DNA from: Flavobacterium sp. UBA7665
GTDB taxonomy: Bacteria; Bacteroidota; Bacteroidia; Flavobacteriales; Flavobacteriaceae
Length of the DNA stretch: 64,000 bases
Reading direction: 5' to 3'
Assembly (NCBI GenBank): GCA_002483285.1
Contig: DLHP01000043.1
Span: 216,680 to 280,679, forward strand
The position numbers were made by a program, and so were the translations under genes. The stretch's first letter is position 1, and each line of letters starts with the position of its first letter. The notes beneath the pieces were generated by a model. It made no database searches, was not told where the DNA came from, and saw only the letters and a list, made by a program, of their open reading frames with translations. Below, piece by piece: positions 26,105 to 35,400 of this stretch.

Positions 26105-26885
26105 CGAACAGTTGTTTGGTGTAGGCCATTACTTCTTTTACAGATTCGGTGTTGCCGAGGTTTTTCATTTCAATCGAAACATAATTCGCGTATTGCTTTT
26201 CGCGAAGCAACGCCGCAAGTTGTAAATGTTCGTCGTGTACTTGTATTTTCTCGAGGTACGGTTCGCTAATGTGGACATGGTGGATCAGGTCGATATGGTC
26301 TGCAATCACTTCAAATTGCTCCTTATTGTAAAGGAAAGTACCAAAATCAAGGTTGACTTTGAGTCCCACAGAATTGACTTGTTTGACAAAATCTACCGCC
26401 TCTTGAGTGGTATTGATGAAATTCGTTCCGTAAATATCCGGGTTGGGTTCAAACGCCAGGATTGTATTTTTTGACGCCGCATAATCGCCCAAATCCTTAA
26501 AAAATGTAAGGGCAATTCCTTGCTGATTTTCGCCAATAATCCGATTCTTCGGAGAGCCAAAAACCAGGTTCTTACAGTTGATTGCCGCCGCAAAATCAAT
26601 AGATTCCTTGATGTAATTAGAAATCGTTTCGCGTTCTTCCTCAGTTCCAAAAATGGCTTCGTCGCACCCAAAACAAATCGATTGCATAGATGAAATGGCC
26701 AATCCAAAATCGCGTTTGAGTTCATCTGCAAATGCTTTGGCCTCGGGAATCTTTTGATACGGCGATTCGGTAAAAATCCGCGTCGGCGCAATTTCAAGTC
26801 CGGCAAAACCCATCGATTGCATAAATTTATACAGCTGTTGGTCTTGATTGGCCGGCCAGGCGATGTTAGAAATGGATAGTTTCAT
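26094..26885 (-). CDS. Sugar phosphate isomerase/epimerase-like TIM barrel
   Basis: This 263-residue protein matches the xylose-isomerase-like TIM-barrel family (AP endonuclease 2 fold). The four expected metal ligands are visible: Glu146 (LAFEPNP), Asp180 (VNLDFGT), His205 (HHVHIS) and Glu239 (SIEMK). It therefore probably isomerises or epimerises a sugar or keto-sugar using a divalent metal. Its ATG immediately follows the stop of the SDR gene, and it overlaps the GT2 gene downstream, so it belongs to the six-gene operon. The substrate is unknown; a sugar specific to this glycan is the likeliest. Confidence 0.88.
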   Translation of the reverse strand: MKLSISNIAWPANQDQQLYKFMQSMGFAGLEIAPTRIFTESPYQKIPEAKAFADELKRDFGLAISSMQSICFGCDEAIFGTEEERETISNYIKESIDFAAAINCKNLVFGSPKNRIIGENQQGIALTFFKDLGDYAASKNTILAFEPNPDIYGTNFINTTQEAVDFVKQVNSVGLKVNLDFGTFLYNKEQFEVIADHIDLIHHVHISEPYLEKIQVHDEHLQLAALLREKQYANYVSIEMKNLGNTESVKEVMAYTKQLFDAV

Positions 26886-27803
26886 TTATACCGATTCTGA
26901 AATGAATTTTTTGATGCCGTCGAGGATGATGTCCTTGCGGCGGATATAATTTTTTGTGCCGTCGAAATGTTCGGCGTGTACGGTACGAAAGTCATAACGC
27001 GGCGCCACCGGCAAAATTTCATTGCTGAAATCCTCGTGGTAAACGGCGTTGTAAATCTCGTTGACAGACACGGGCTCGGTGGCCAAATTGAGCACTTTAA
27101 TGTTTTTCTCGAGTGCCACTTCAATATCTTTCCACAGATCGTCGAGATTGTAGAACTGGAAAACGCCGCGGCTATCCGTGAAATTAAGCGCCGTAAAACC
27201 TAAAGAGAGAAATTGCTGTTTGAGTTCTTTTTTAGTTTCGCCCGAAATCGCTTTGAGTTTGTAAAACCCGTTTTCCTGTTGGGTGTAGTACTCGTGGAGC
27301 CAGTTGTTGGCCGCTGAAAGTTCCAAAAACTTTTTTTCATTGAGCATCGCAGGAACAATCTGTATCAAATCGTAAATGAAATTCTTTTTGAGGTTTTTCC
27401 CGAACAATGCCGGAAGCCTTAGGATGAGGTAATCGGTAAAATGTTCGGCTACCCAGTTTTCAAGGTACAACCGGTTCTTTCCGTAGGCGTGATTTTCTGC
27501 GTTGGACGGCGTCAATTCATCTACATCCACCGGATTCGGGTAAACGTCTACCGTAGAAATTAAGATGATTTTTTTAGGGTTGATTTTTTGGATGTTGGAC
27601 ATCGCATCCAGAATAATCCCGAAGTCTTTTTCGGGCTCTGAATTGGCGAGGAATTTCTCGGCCCTAACGCCCGAATACACGAGCCAATCTGGATTCGTGC
27701 CAAACGCTTCTGAAATATTTTGCGAATTATACAATCCGTCAAAATGCACTTGCTCTTTTAGATTGGAACCAACAAATCCGGTATGACCAACGAGTAATTT
27801 CAT
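26886..27803 (-). CDS. NAD(P)-dependent sugar epimerase/dehydratase family protein (SDR)
   Basis: This 305-residue extended SDR protein has the nucleotide-binding motif VGHTGFVGSNL (residues 5-15) and an ISTVDVYP strand carrying the active-site Ser/Thr. The catalytic motif position reads YGKNR (Tyr107, Arg111), so the usual Lys of YxxxK is replaced by Arg, with a Lys two residues after the Tyr. Activity may be altered or lost. It is the first gene of the six-gene operon, 31 bases from a TATATTTG element. It may modify a nucleotide sugar used by the neighbouring glycosyltransferases. Confidence 0.82.
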   Translation of the reverse strand: MKLLVGHTGFVGSNLKEQVHFDGLYNSQNISEAFGTNPDWLVYSGVRAEKFLANSEPEKDFGIILDAMSNIQKINPKKIILISTVDVYPNPVDVDELTPSNAENHAYGKNRLYLENWVAEHFTDYLILRLPALFGKNLKKNFIYDLIQIVPAMLNEKKFLELSAANNWLHEYYTQQENGFYKLKAISGETKKELKQQFLSLGFTALNFTDSRGVFQFYNLDDLWKDIEVALEKNIKVLNLATEPVSVNEIYNAVYHEDFSNEILPVAPRYDFRTVHAEHFDGTKNYIRRKDIILDGIKKFISESV

Positions 27804-27833
27804 TTCTTAGGTTTTGATGGATTGAAAAAGCTT

Positions 27834-27867
27834 CAAATATACAATTTGTCGGTAAATGGAATTCAAA
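27834..27867 (-). promoter_or_regulatory. Promoter of the six-gene glycan operon
   Basis: On the minus strand, TTTG (complement of 27864-27867) precedes TATATTTG (complement of 27834-27841) by 22 bases, slightly wider than the usual spacing. The -7 element is an exact TAnnTTTG match, 30 bases upstream of the SDR start codon. Confidence 0.55.
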
Positions 27868-27933
27868 AGCCGCTTTCAAATTTGGCTGTAAAGCTAGGAA
27901 ATTTTGCGGGTTTTGGGAGGCTGCCAGTCAATC

Positions 27934-28863
27934 TTAACCATGGATCTCGTCAATAATAAAGACCGGTCGGTTTTTAGACTGGTCGAATATTTTCCCGATA
28001 TAAATTCCGGTCACGCCTATAGTAGTGATGATTACACCCGACAAGAACCAAATGGAAACGATAATAGAGGTATACCCCAGCACCGCAATCTGGTTGGTCA
28101 CAAACCTGTAAATCTCATAGATGCCAATGCCAAACGAAAGCAGTGAGATGACCAAGCCAAATTTAACCATGATTTTCAACGGCTTGTTTGAAAACGAGAT
28201 GATTGTATTGAAAGCCAGGCTAATCAATTTTGACAGGCTGTAACTGGTTTTTCCCGAATCTCTCTTGGCATGCGCCACCGATATAGAAGTGACATTGAAA
28301 CCCACAAAATTTACAAACAACGGAAAGAACTTGATGTAATCAGAAATACGCAAGATGGCCGCTATGACCTTTTGATGGTAAATCCCAAAGTTGGCAATTT
28401 CGTTATCGTATTTGGTGTTCGTGAAATAACCGTAAATCTTAGAATACAAATGCGAGGACATCCGTTTGAGAAAGCTGTCTTCGCGCTTGGTCCTTCTGGC
28501 CAGTACCACGTCAAAGCCCTGTTGTGCCTTTTCATACAGCTTGATGATTTCTTTGGGTTGATCCTGCAAATCGCAATCCATGACCACGACCCATTCGCCT
28601 TTGGCCTGGCTCAGTCCCGCCATGATCGCCGGATGCTGCCCGAAATTGCGGCTCAGCCTGATGCTTTTCACTTCTTTGAATTCTTCAGAAATCGCTTTCA
28701 TATGTAGCCAGGAATTGTCGGGACTACGATCATCCACGAGTACAATCTCATAGGATACACCTATGGTTTGCATCGTTTTTCTAATTTCTGCAACGAGTTT
28801 GCCCACGAATTTCTCAGCCTTGTAAACCGGGCTGACTATTGATATTTTTGGTTTTTGTTCCAT
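27934..28863 (-). CDS. Glycosyltransferase family 2, GtrB/ArnC-like
   Basis: This protein of about 309 residues has the GT-A core ISIVSPVYKAEKFV, IVLVDDRSPDNSW and VVMDCDLQDQPKEI, the exact signature of bactoprenol glucosyltransferases (GtrB) and ArnC. Two membrane helices follow near residues 225-255 and 262-290. It should form undecaprenyl-phosphate-linked sugar at the inner membrane. The ATG at 28863 starts the conserved core; an in-frame codon at 28875 adds four residues. A TATATTTG -7 element (complement of 28884-28891) lies 20 bases upstream. It is separated from the SDR gene by 130 bases. Confidence 0.9.
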   Translation of the reverse strand: MEQKPKISIVSPVYKAEKFVGKLVAEIRKTMQTIGVSYEIVLVDDRSPDNSWLHMKAISEEFKEVKSIRLSRNFGQHPAIMAGLSQAKGEWVVVMDCDLQDQPKEIIKLYEKAQQGFDVVLARRTKREDSFLKRMSSHLYSKIYGYFTNTKYDNEIANFGIYHQKVIAAILRISDYIKFFPLFVNFVGFNVTSISVAHAKRDSGKTSYSLSKLISLAFNTIISFSNKPLKIMVKFGLVISLLSFGIGIYEIYRFVTNQIAVLGYTSIIVSIWFLSGVIITTIGVTGIYIGKIFDQSKNRPVFIIDEIHG

Positions 28864-28931
28864 CCCAATACGCATCTAAGCTACAAATATAGTTTTTTGG
28901 GATTGAGATAGAACCCGCTAACGAATCTCAA

Positions 28932-30311
28932 TTATTTCGCAACCCGAATTTTGGCAGTGGTACGCGTACCCGAATTTGCGGTAATCGACACCAGGTAAAC
29001 GCCGTCCTGTAGGCTTTCTATGGCGATTGGAGCATTTTCTGAATCAATCTTTTTCTCCATTAATTTTTTTCCGGTAAGATCGCTAACGATAATACTTGCA
29101 GGAAAATCAGGTTGCTTCAAACGCACATAAAAATCCTTGGCTGCCGGATTGGGTGATATTGTAAGCACCGAACTGCTGTAACCTTCAACGCCCAAATTGG
29201 CATCGATAATTTTGTAGATAATTCCTGTTGAGAGTGACGCGATATAAAGCTCGCCGTTAATATCCTGACCCAATGTAGTAAAGAAATTGAGCCCTCCCGG
29301 AAGACTGATTGAACTTGTTGTAATTTGTCCGGTCGTCACGTCGGCCATCATAAGGGCGTTGGAACACATGTCGGCAAAAATGTATTTGTTTTGCATATCG
29401 GGAAATAAGGTGCCCCGATAAACGAAACCGCCAATAATCGAGCATCGATCGCTGGCATGCGCATAATAAGAAACCGGGAAAGTGACGCCTGTTGGCTGAC
29501 TCGCGCAATCCGTGGTTTGGTTGTTGGCTTCGTAGCAGACCCAGCCGTAATTGACTCCGGCCAGTGTCGAGGACACATGATTGATTTCTTCGTATTCATA
29601 GTTGCCTACATCGGCAATCCACAAATCATTGGTTTGGGAATCGAAAGAATATTTCCATGGATTCCTGAGACCTACGGCCCATATTTCATCGTTGCCTTCG
29701 ATTCCCACGTACGGATTTCCGGGTGGTATGCTGTAGGGTTGGCCTTGGGTCGAATTGCTTACGTCAATACGCAACATCTTGCCTAGGTTGGTGTTAATGT
29801 CCTGCGCATTAGGGTTTTCATGTCCGTCACCAACTCCGATGTAAAGGTATCCGTCGGGCCCAAAACGCAGTGTGCCTCCATTATGGCTATCCGATGGATG
29901 TGGAATTTCCAGTATCTGCAAAGCACTGTTTGGCAACGCGATATTTGGGTTAGTTGGATCGACACTGTATCGGGCGACAATAATGGCACCGTCGGGATCA
30001 CGGGTGTAACAGATATAAAAGTAGCCGTTGGTAGCATACTGTGGATGAAAAACCAGACCCAATAGGCCGCGTTCGGCACCGCCTAAGGCTGTCCCGGCTG
30101 GTAAACTGAGGAATGGCGTGGGATTAGGCGCGCCATCAGGGTTAATGATTTTGACAGTACCTGCGAGTTCTACTATAAACAATCGACTATCTCCGGCATT
30201 TGTAATTTCAACCGGTGAAACCAAAGCATAAGCAAATTCCTGAAAACCAATTTCTTGTGAATAAGTAGGCGCGACAATAATTGCTAATAGAGCAAGTAAT
30301 ATTTTTCTCAT
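28932..30311 (-). CDS. PQQ-dependent sugar dehydrogenase-like protein with T9SS sorting domain
   Basis: This protein of about 459 residues has a signal peptide (MRKILLALLAIIVAPTYSQ) followed by a six-bladed propeller of the glucose/sorbosone dehydrogenase family (about residues 22-370). Visible signatures are RGLLGLVFHPQYATNGYFY, HPSDSHNGGTLRFGPDGYLY and GLRNPWKYSFD. The last 70 residues begin ISPNPAAKDFYV and end KIRVAK, a T9SS type A C-terminal domain, so it should be exported through the outer membrane and surface-attached or released. It may oxidise sugars outside the cell. The ATG at 30311 gives a proper signal peptide; the frame extends 18 codons further upstream. Confidence 0.9.
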   Translation of the reverse strand: MRKILLALLAIIVAPTYSQEIGFQEFAYALVSPVEITNAGDSRLFIVELAGTVKIINPDGAPNPTPFLSLPAGTALGGAERGLLGLVFHPQYATNGYFYICYTRDPDGAIIVARYSVDPTNPNIALPNSALQILEIPHPSDSHNGGTLRFGPDGYLYIGVGDGHENPNAQDINTNLGKMLRIDVSNSTQGQPYSIPPGNPYVGIEGNDEIWAVGLRNPWKYSFDSQTNDLWIADVGNYEYEEINHVSSTLAGVNYGWVCYEANNQTTDCASQPTGVTFPVSYYAHASDRCSIIGGFVYRGTLFPDMQNKYIFADMCSNALMMADVTTGQITTSSISLPGGLNFFTTLGQDINGELYIASLSTGIIYKIIDANLGVEGYSSSVLTISPNPAAKDFYVRLKQPDFPASIIVSDLTGKKLMEKKIDSENAPIAIESLQDGVYLVSITANSGTRTTAKIRVAK

Positions 30312-30500
30312 AATGTGTTGTTGGATTTTTGTAAAAATAAAAAAAAATGGGCCATTTGAACGCATTTAAAGGGATGAATGTCTAATATTTATTGGTAAGT
30401 GTCAGGATTAGACAAATAAATGATCGCTCAACTCACGATTTTGCGCATGTAAAAACAGCGCTTTTCTGTCTTTCTGGGTCAAAAGAATCGGGTCTTTTAA

Positions 30501-31457
30501 CTATTGTATTTGTATTCTAGATTCTATAAAGTCTTTGTAAATTGTATCCGAAGGGCTTTTTACGTTTTTCCTCGCGCTGAGCTGCATCAGCAAAACAATC
30601 AGTGTGACCGAGAAAAGTTGCAGGATAATCGTGAAAATGATCAGGATCAGGTTAGACGCCCAACCCGGAATAGAAGCATCGGTAAAGAGTTTCACATACA
30701 AAACCACGCCCACAGAAAGCAGGCATACCAAAATCCCGAGTAACGACAGCTTTAAAATGCGCACCGAAAGCGTGTCAAAATAAACAGACATGGAGCTCAA
30801 TCCGTGGAGCACCAAATTGGTAAACCGCATCTTTGATTGCCCGGCATATCTTTTTCCGCGATCCAGAAATAGTTTGTCGAATGGCGTTCTGGATTGAATA
30901 ATGCTGCCCGAATAATGGTTCCATAGATTGTCCTGAAGTACAACCCTTTGGAGCAACGTGCCAGGTATGCAACTAAAATTCCCAAAGTTGATTTTCTGGC
31001 CCGTCAGCATAAAAAAACTGTAGCGGTAAAAGAAATATCCTATTTTAAAACCGGCCGATTCCTGCCTTTTCTTGCGCTGCGCGAAAATGATTTTTTTACT
31101 GCTGCTGTTCTGGCATTTGGCAACCAGTTCAGGAATGTGTTCGGGCCGATCCTCACCATCGCTATCCAATACCACCACAAAGTCAAAATCTCTTTTTTCG
31201 GCATTGATGTATTGCAATCCGATGGCAATGGCGCGTTGGTGGCCTACATTGCTTTTAAGCGAAACGATTTCAACCGCAAGCGCGCTTTTAAAATCGGCGT
31301 TGAATTCATCGTCCGACCCATCGTTAATAGCAATCACATCTACCGTATAATTGGGTAGCGACTGGTATTGGGTTTCAATATGGCGCAACAAAATCGAGAA
31401 ACTTTCCCAATCGTTGTATACCGGTGTGAGGCAAATTATTTTCTTGGTTGAATTCAT
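30501..31457 (-). CDS. Glycosyltransferase family 2 with two C-terminal membrane segments
   Basis: This protein of about 318 residues has an N-terminal GT-A domain (IICLTPVYNDWESF, VIAINDGSDDE, FVVVLDSDGEDRPEHI) and two hydrophobic helices near residues 233-255 and 265-295. It resembles polyprenyl-phosphate glycosyltransferases. The ATG at 31457 overlaps the TGA stop of the methyltransferase gene as ATGA, which fixes the start; a TTG at 31478 would lie inside that gene. The pair is probably one transcript. Confidence 0.87.
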   Translation of the reverse strand: MNSTKKIICLTPVYNDWESFSILLRHIETQYQSLPNYTVDVIAINDGSDDEFNADFKSALAVEIVSLKSNVGHQRAIAIGLQYINAEKRDFDFVVVLDSDGEDRPEHIPELVAKCQNSSSKKIIFAQRKKRQESAGFKIGYFFYRYSFFMLTGQKINFGNFSCIPGTLLQRVVLQDNLWNHYSGSIIQSRTPFDKLFLDRGKRYAGQSKMRFTNLVLHGLSSMSVYFDTLSVRILKLSLLGILVCLLSVGVVLYVKLFTDASIPGWASNLILIIFTIILQLFSVTLIVLLMQLSARKNVKSPSDTIYKDFIESRIQIQ

Positions 31458-32161
31458 TCGGTTGTTGTTTTTTGCCAAATCCCTACTACTGTCTTGCCAA
31501 ACTTATAAAAAGTAATCCGATCGGCTATTTTAGAAACCGGAATAATATAATTGTCCCAGAATTGAATCTGTTTTAGTTCAGGATAATCTTGTTTCAAAAA
31601 CCATTTGTTGGCCAGTGACGCCGACAATCCAACCGAATCCATATAACGCAAGTCTATTGTTTTGAGATGCTTTGGAGCCGCGTCGGCCAATCGCCTTTTG
31701 TTGTACCGTCGGAAGTGCCCGATTGCTTTATCAAACTCCGAATAAAGGAAATTGTGCGCCGGAACCAACACAATGAGATGCCCGCCACACTTGAGGTATT
31801 GGCTGGCTTTTAGGAGCTCTTCGCCATCGTGCTCAATGTGTTCAATGACATCTATGTAGAGGATTGCGTCGAATTTTCTATCGGCGGCGACCGCATCAAG
31901 GGTACCAGTGACGATCTCAATAAAGTCGGGCAAATATCCTTGTTGTTTCTTGAGCGCAATTTGCGTGGTGAGGTCGGGATCGGGTTCTACGCAAACCCAT
32001 GATTCTTGCTTGCCGTTGCAAAGCGAATGGGTTGTCTCTCCTATTCCGGCGCCTACTTCAAGCACATCGCCCTTAAGCAAGTGGACAAAGACACTGGCGT
32101 AATATTGTTTCCAGTTGTGTGCGTGTTTGAACAATTCCAACTCATTCCCGATATAACTCAT
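31454..32161 (-). CDS. Class I SAM-dependent methyltransferase
   Basis: This 235-residue protein has the Rossmann methyltransferase motif I as VLEVGAGIGETTHSL (residues 34-48). An acidic VEPDPDL (motif II) and ILYIDVIEHIEHD (motif IV region) follow. It is a cytoplasmic enzyme; the linked GT2 gene suggests a methyl group placed on a lipid-linked sugar or isoprenoid, but this is inference. It is divergent from the CotH-type gene at 32457, with 295 bases between them. Confidence 0.88.
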   Translation of the reverse strand: MSYIGNELELFKHAHNWKQYYASVFVHLLKGDVLEVGAGIGETTHSLCNGKQESWVCVEPDPDLTTQIALKKQQGYLPDFIEIVTGTLDAVAADRKFDAILYIDVIEHIEHDGEELLKASQYLKCGGHLIVLVPAHNFLYSEFDKAIGHFRRYNKRRLADAAPKHLKTIDLRYMDSVGLSASLANKWFLKQDYPELKQIQFWDNYIIPVSKIADRITFYKFGKTVVGIWQKTTTE

Positions 32162-32456
32162 GCTGGTGTGTTTTTGGATTCGGCTTTTAAAAAAGGTAAA
32201 TATAAAGTTTTTGGCTGTTGTTGCTTTTGCGTTTTTTTAAAATCCGTTCTTTCAATGTCAACCGAATGGTCCTTTTTGCCCGAGTTTTGTTCTGTAAATT
32301 TAACTTTCAACCGCTGTGCAAAACCACTTTTCTGTCGTTTAACTATTTTTTTTGCACTTACAACGATATTAAGGAACGTTTAAGTCCAAATGTTATGGTT
32401 TTGTTATCATATTATTATAGTTTTACCCCCTTATTAATCAACACTTTAAAAAAGTC
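32162..32456. other. Divergent intergenic region upstream of the CotH-type gene
   Basis: These 295 bases separate the minus-strand methyltransferase gene from the plus-strand CotH gene. The half next to the CotH gene is AT-rich and contains TTTG (32400-32403) followed by the imperfect -7-like TAGTTTTA (32418-32425), but the 14-base spacing is short. I see no convincing promoter, RNA gene or repeat here. Open frames crossing it lack coding character. Confidence 0.5.
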
Positions 32457-35400
32457 ATGAAAAAAATTACCCCGTTTTTTATAACATTGCTTTTGTTCCT
32501 GAGTATCTATAATGCTCACAGCCAAGTTGTAATAAATGAAGTATTGGCCTCCAATACGACCATCAACCAAGATGAGGATGGAACCTACCAGGATTGGGTA
32601 GAGCTCTATAATACAGGCGCAACCGCCGTCAACTTAAACGGTTACGGACTCACCGATGATGCGACCCTTCCGCACAAATGGACTTTCCCCAACGTGACCC
32701 TCGGCGCCGGACAATACCTGCTCGTGTGGTGCGACGATAAGAACCGCGCCGTTGCCGGGAATCCATTGCACACCAACTGGAAAATCAGTTCAGCCGGAGA
32801 AACCATCACGCTCACCGATGTGGCCAGCGCAACGGTAAGTTCGGCTCCAGCCGCAGCATTGCCACAAAACGTTTCCTACGGCCACCTGCCTAACGGAACA
32901 GGCGCATTCGCTTTCCTTTCCCCCGTCACGCCTGGCGCTGCCAATTCGGGTCCCGGATTTTCCGAAATATTGCCCGCACCAACGTTCTCGCACGATTCAG
33001 GATTCCTGACTGCAGGTTTCAACCTCGCCATTACAACTGCCGTTCCTGGCGCTTCTATCATCTATACTTTAGACGGATCTGAGCCAAAATCAACCAATTT
33101 GGCCGGTACTACCTACCAATACAAAAACCGGTATCCGTTTGCACCGGGACAAATCACGGGGCCACTATTCAATCAGACTTTCACCACTTTGTCCTACAGT
33201 ACGCCGATTGCCATTGCCGACCGTTCTGCCTTACCCAATAAGCTAGCGAACATCTCAACTACTTATGACTTTACGCCAACCTACATTCCGACGAGTCCAA
33301 TCTTTAAAGGAACCGTGGTTCGTGCCAAAGTAGTAAAACCAGGCGCTCTTGAAAGCCCAACGGTTACGCGCACTTTCTATATTTCTCCTCAAGGCACTTC
33401 CCGATTCGATTTGCCGGTGGCTTCTATCAGCATCGACGAAAACCGCCTTTTTGATTATAACGATGGGATTCTCGTAGCCGGTGTCGATTTTGACAACTGG
33501 AGACTCGCTAACCCAACCGAAGACGCACCCACTGAGGGCAATGTCGCGAACTTTTTCCGTCGCGGCCGGGAAAACGAACAACCGGTTAACTTCTCGTATT
33601 TCGTTAATGGTACCGAGGTTTTAAACCAGAATGTTGGCTTGCGTGTGCACGGCGGATCGTCGCGTACCTATCGCAACAAATCCATGACGCTTTATTCGAG
33701 ATCTGATTATGGAGACGATACCATGAGTTACCAGTTTTTCGGTGACCGTCCATTTGACAGCTTCAAAGGGCTTGTGATGCACAACTCGGGGAACGACTAC
33801 GACCAAACGATGTTTCGCGACGCCTTGTGCCACAAACTATCCAAGTCACTCAACTTTACCACTAAAGGCTACCAGCCTACGGCAACTTTTGTGAACGGTG
33901 AATATTGGGGATTGCTCAGTTTCAGGGATAAAATAGACGATGATTATTTTGAAAGGGCGTACAACATCGCCACCACCGACATCCAGGTGCTCGAAAACGA
34001 ATACTGGCTCGTAGAAAACGACGGTTACGACGATTACACGCAAATCGTGGACTATGTGACCAACAATTCGCTCGCTACCCAAGCCAACTACGATTACATC
34101 ACCACGCGCATCGACCCTGAAAGTTTCAAGGATTATTTCATCTCGAACATCTTCCTCGAAAATGCAGACTGGCCCGTGAACAATATTATGTATTGGAGAA
34201 AAAATGTGCCTTACACACCTGGCGCACCATACGGACATGACGGAAGATGGCGTTGGATGGCGCACGACATGGACGATACTTTTGGTATTTCTAACGACAA
34301 TATCGCACTCAACAGTCTTGCCGATGCGACAGAACCCAACGGTCCAGGATGGCCAAATGCACCCTGGTCAACCTTGTTGCTGCGTAAAATGTTAGACAAT
34401 CCGGGTTTCAAAACCGAGTTCATCAACCGTTTTGCCGATTTGCTCAACACCTCATTTTTGTCTTCGCGCATCCTCTCAGAAATGGAGGCGATGAAAGCAC
34501 AGATCGAACCCAGCGTCCAAGAGCATTTCTCGCGTTGGGAAGTGCCAATCGACACTGGTGACTGGGAATATTTCTTGGGGCGCCAAACCGATTTCGCCAA
34601 CCAAAGGCCAACCTTCCAAAGGACGCACATCCGCAACAAGTTCGGGATTGCTTCTAATATCAACGCTACCTTGGATGTTTCAAACCCGGTACACGGTTAC
34701 ATCAAAATGAACAGTATCGATGTCAAAGCCGGTACCGATGGGATCACGTCGAATCCTTATCCATGGACAGGAATCTATTTCTCAAACATTCCCGTTACGA
34801 TGAAAGCCATCGCCAATCCAGGTTTTGTTTTCAGCCACTGGACCGGCGCTTCGACGAGCACCAATCCTGAAATCACGATCACTTCAGCAACCAACTTCAG
34901 CGTGACTGCCATATTTGTTCCTGAAACGGTCGCTTCAAGCGAGCCGATTTATTTCTGGATGATGAATGGCAACATAGCCAACAACACCCCATTGCAAACC
35001 CTAAACACCACCTTCAAGGTAGGCGCTACAGACGGTGTCATCCACTACGAATCTTGTTTGGTGGGCTACCCTTTCAATTCGGCCGACCCGAACTGGAGAC
35101 ACGCATCGATGGAACGCCGCAACAGCCCGATCGACATCAACTACATTCCTGAGGCCAACAACAACCTGCCATTTGCAACCAGCGATATGAAAGGCTTGCA
35201 GATCAAGGAACCGTTGCAAAACGGCAGTTTAGAAAACACGATGGTATTCGATTTCTCGACTTCGGGTTACCGCGATATCAAGTTCTCTTTTGCGGCCATG
35301 AATGAACTTACAGGCGCCACTGCCATTGCCGTAGATTATTCTACCGTAGCCGGAACGCCGGTTTGGACAACCTCAGGTTTGGCTTCGGGCTCACTGGCTT

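Noticed and set aside
6892..31457. Insertion sequence or prophage carrying the glycan genes
   Set aside because: No transposase, integrase, attachment repeats or phage genes were seen anywhere in the window.
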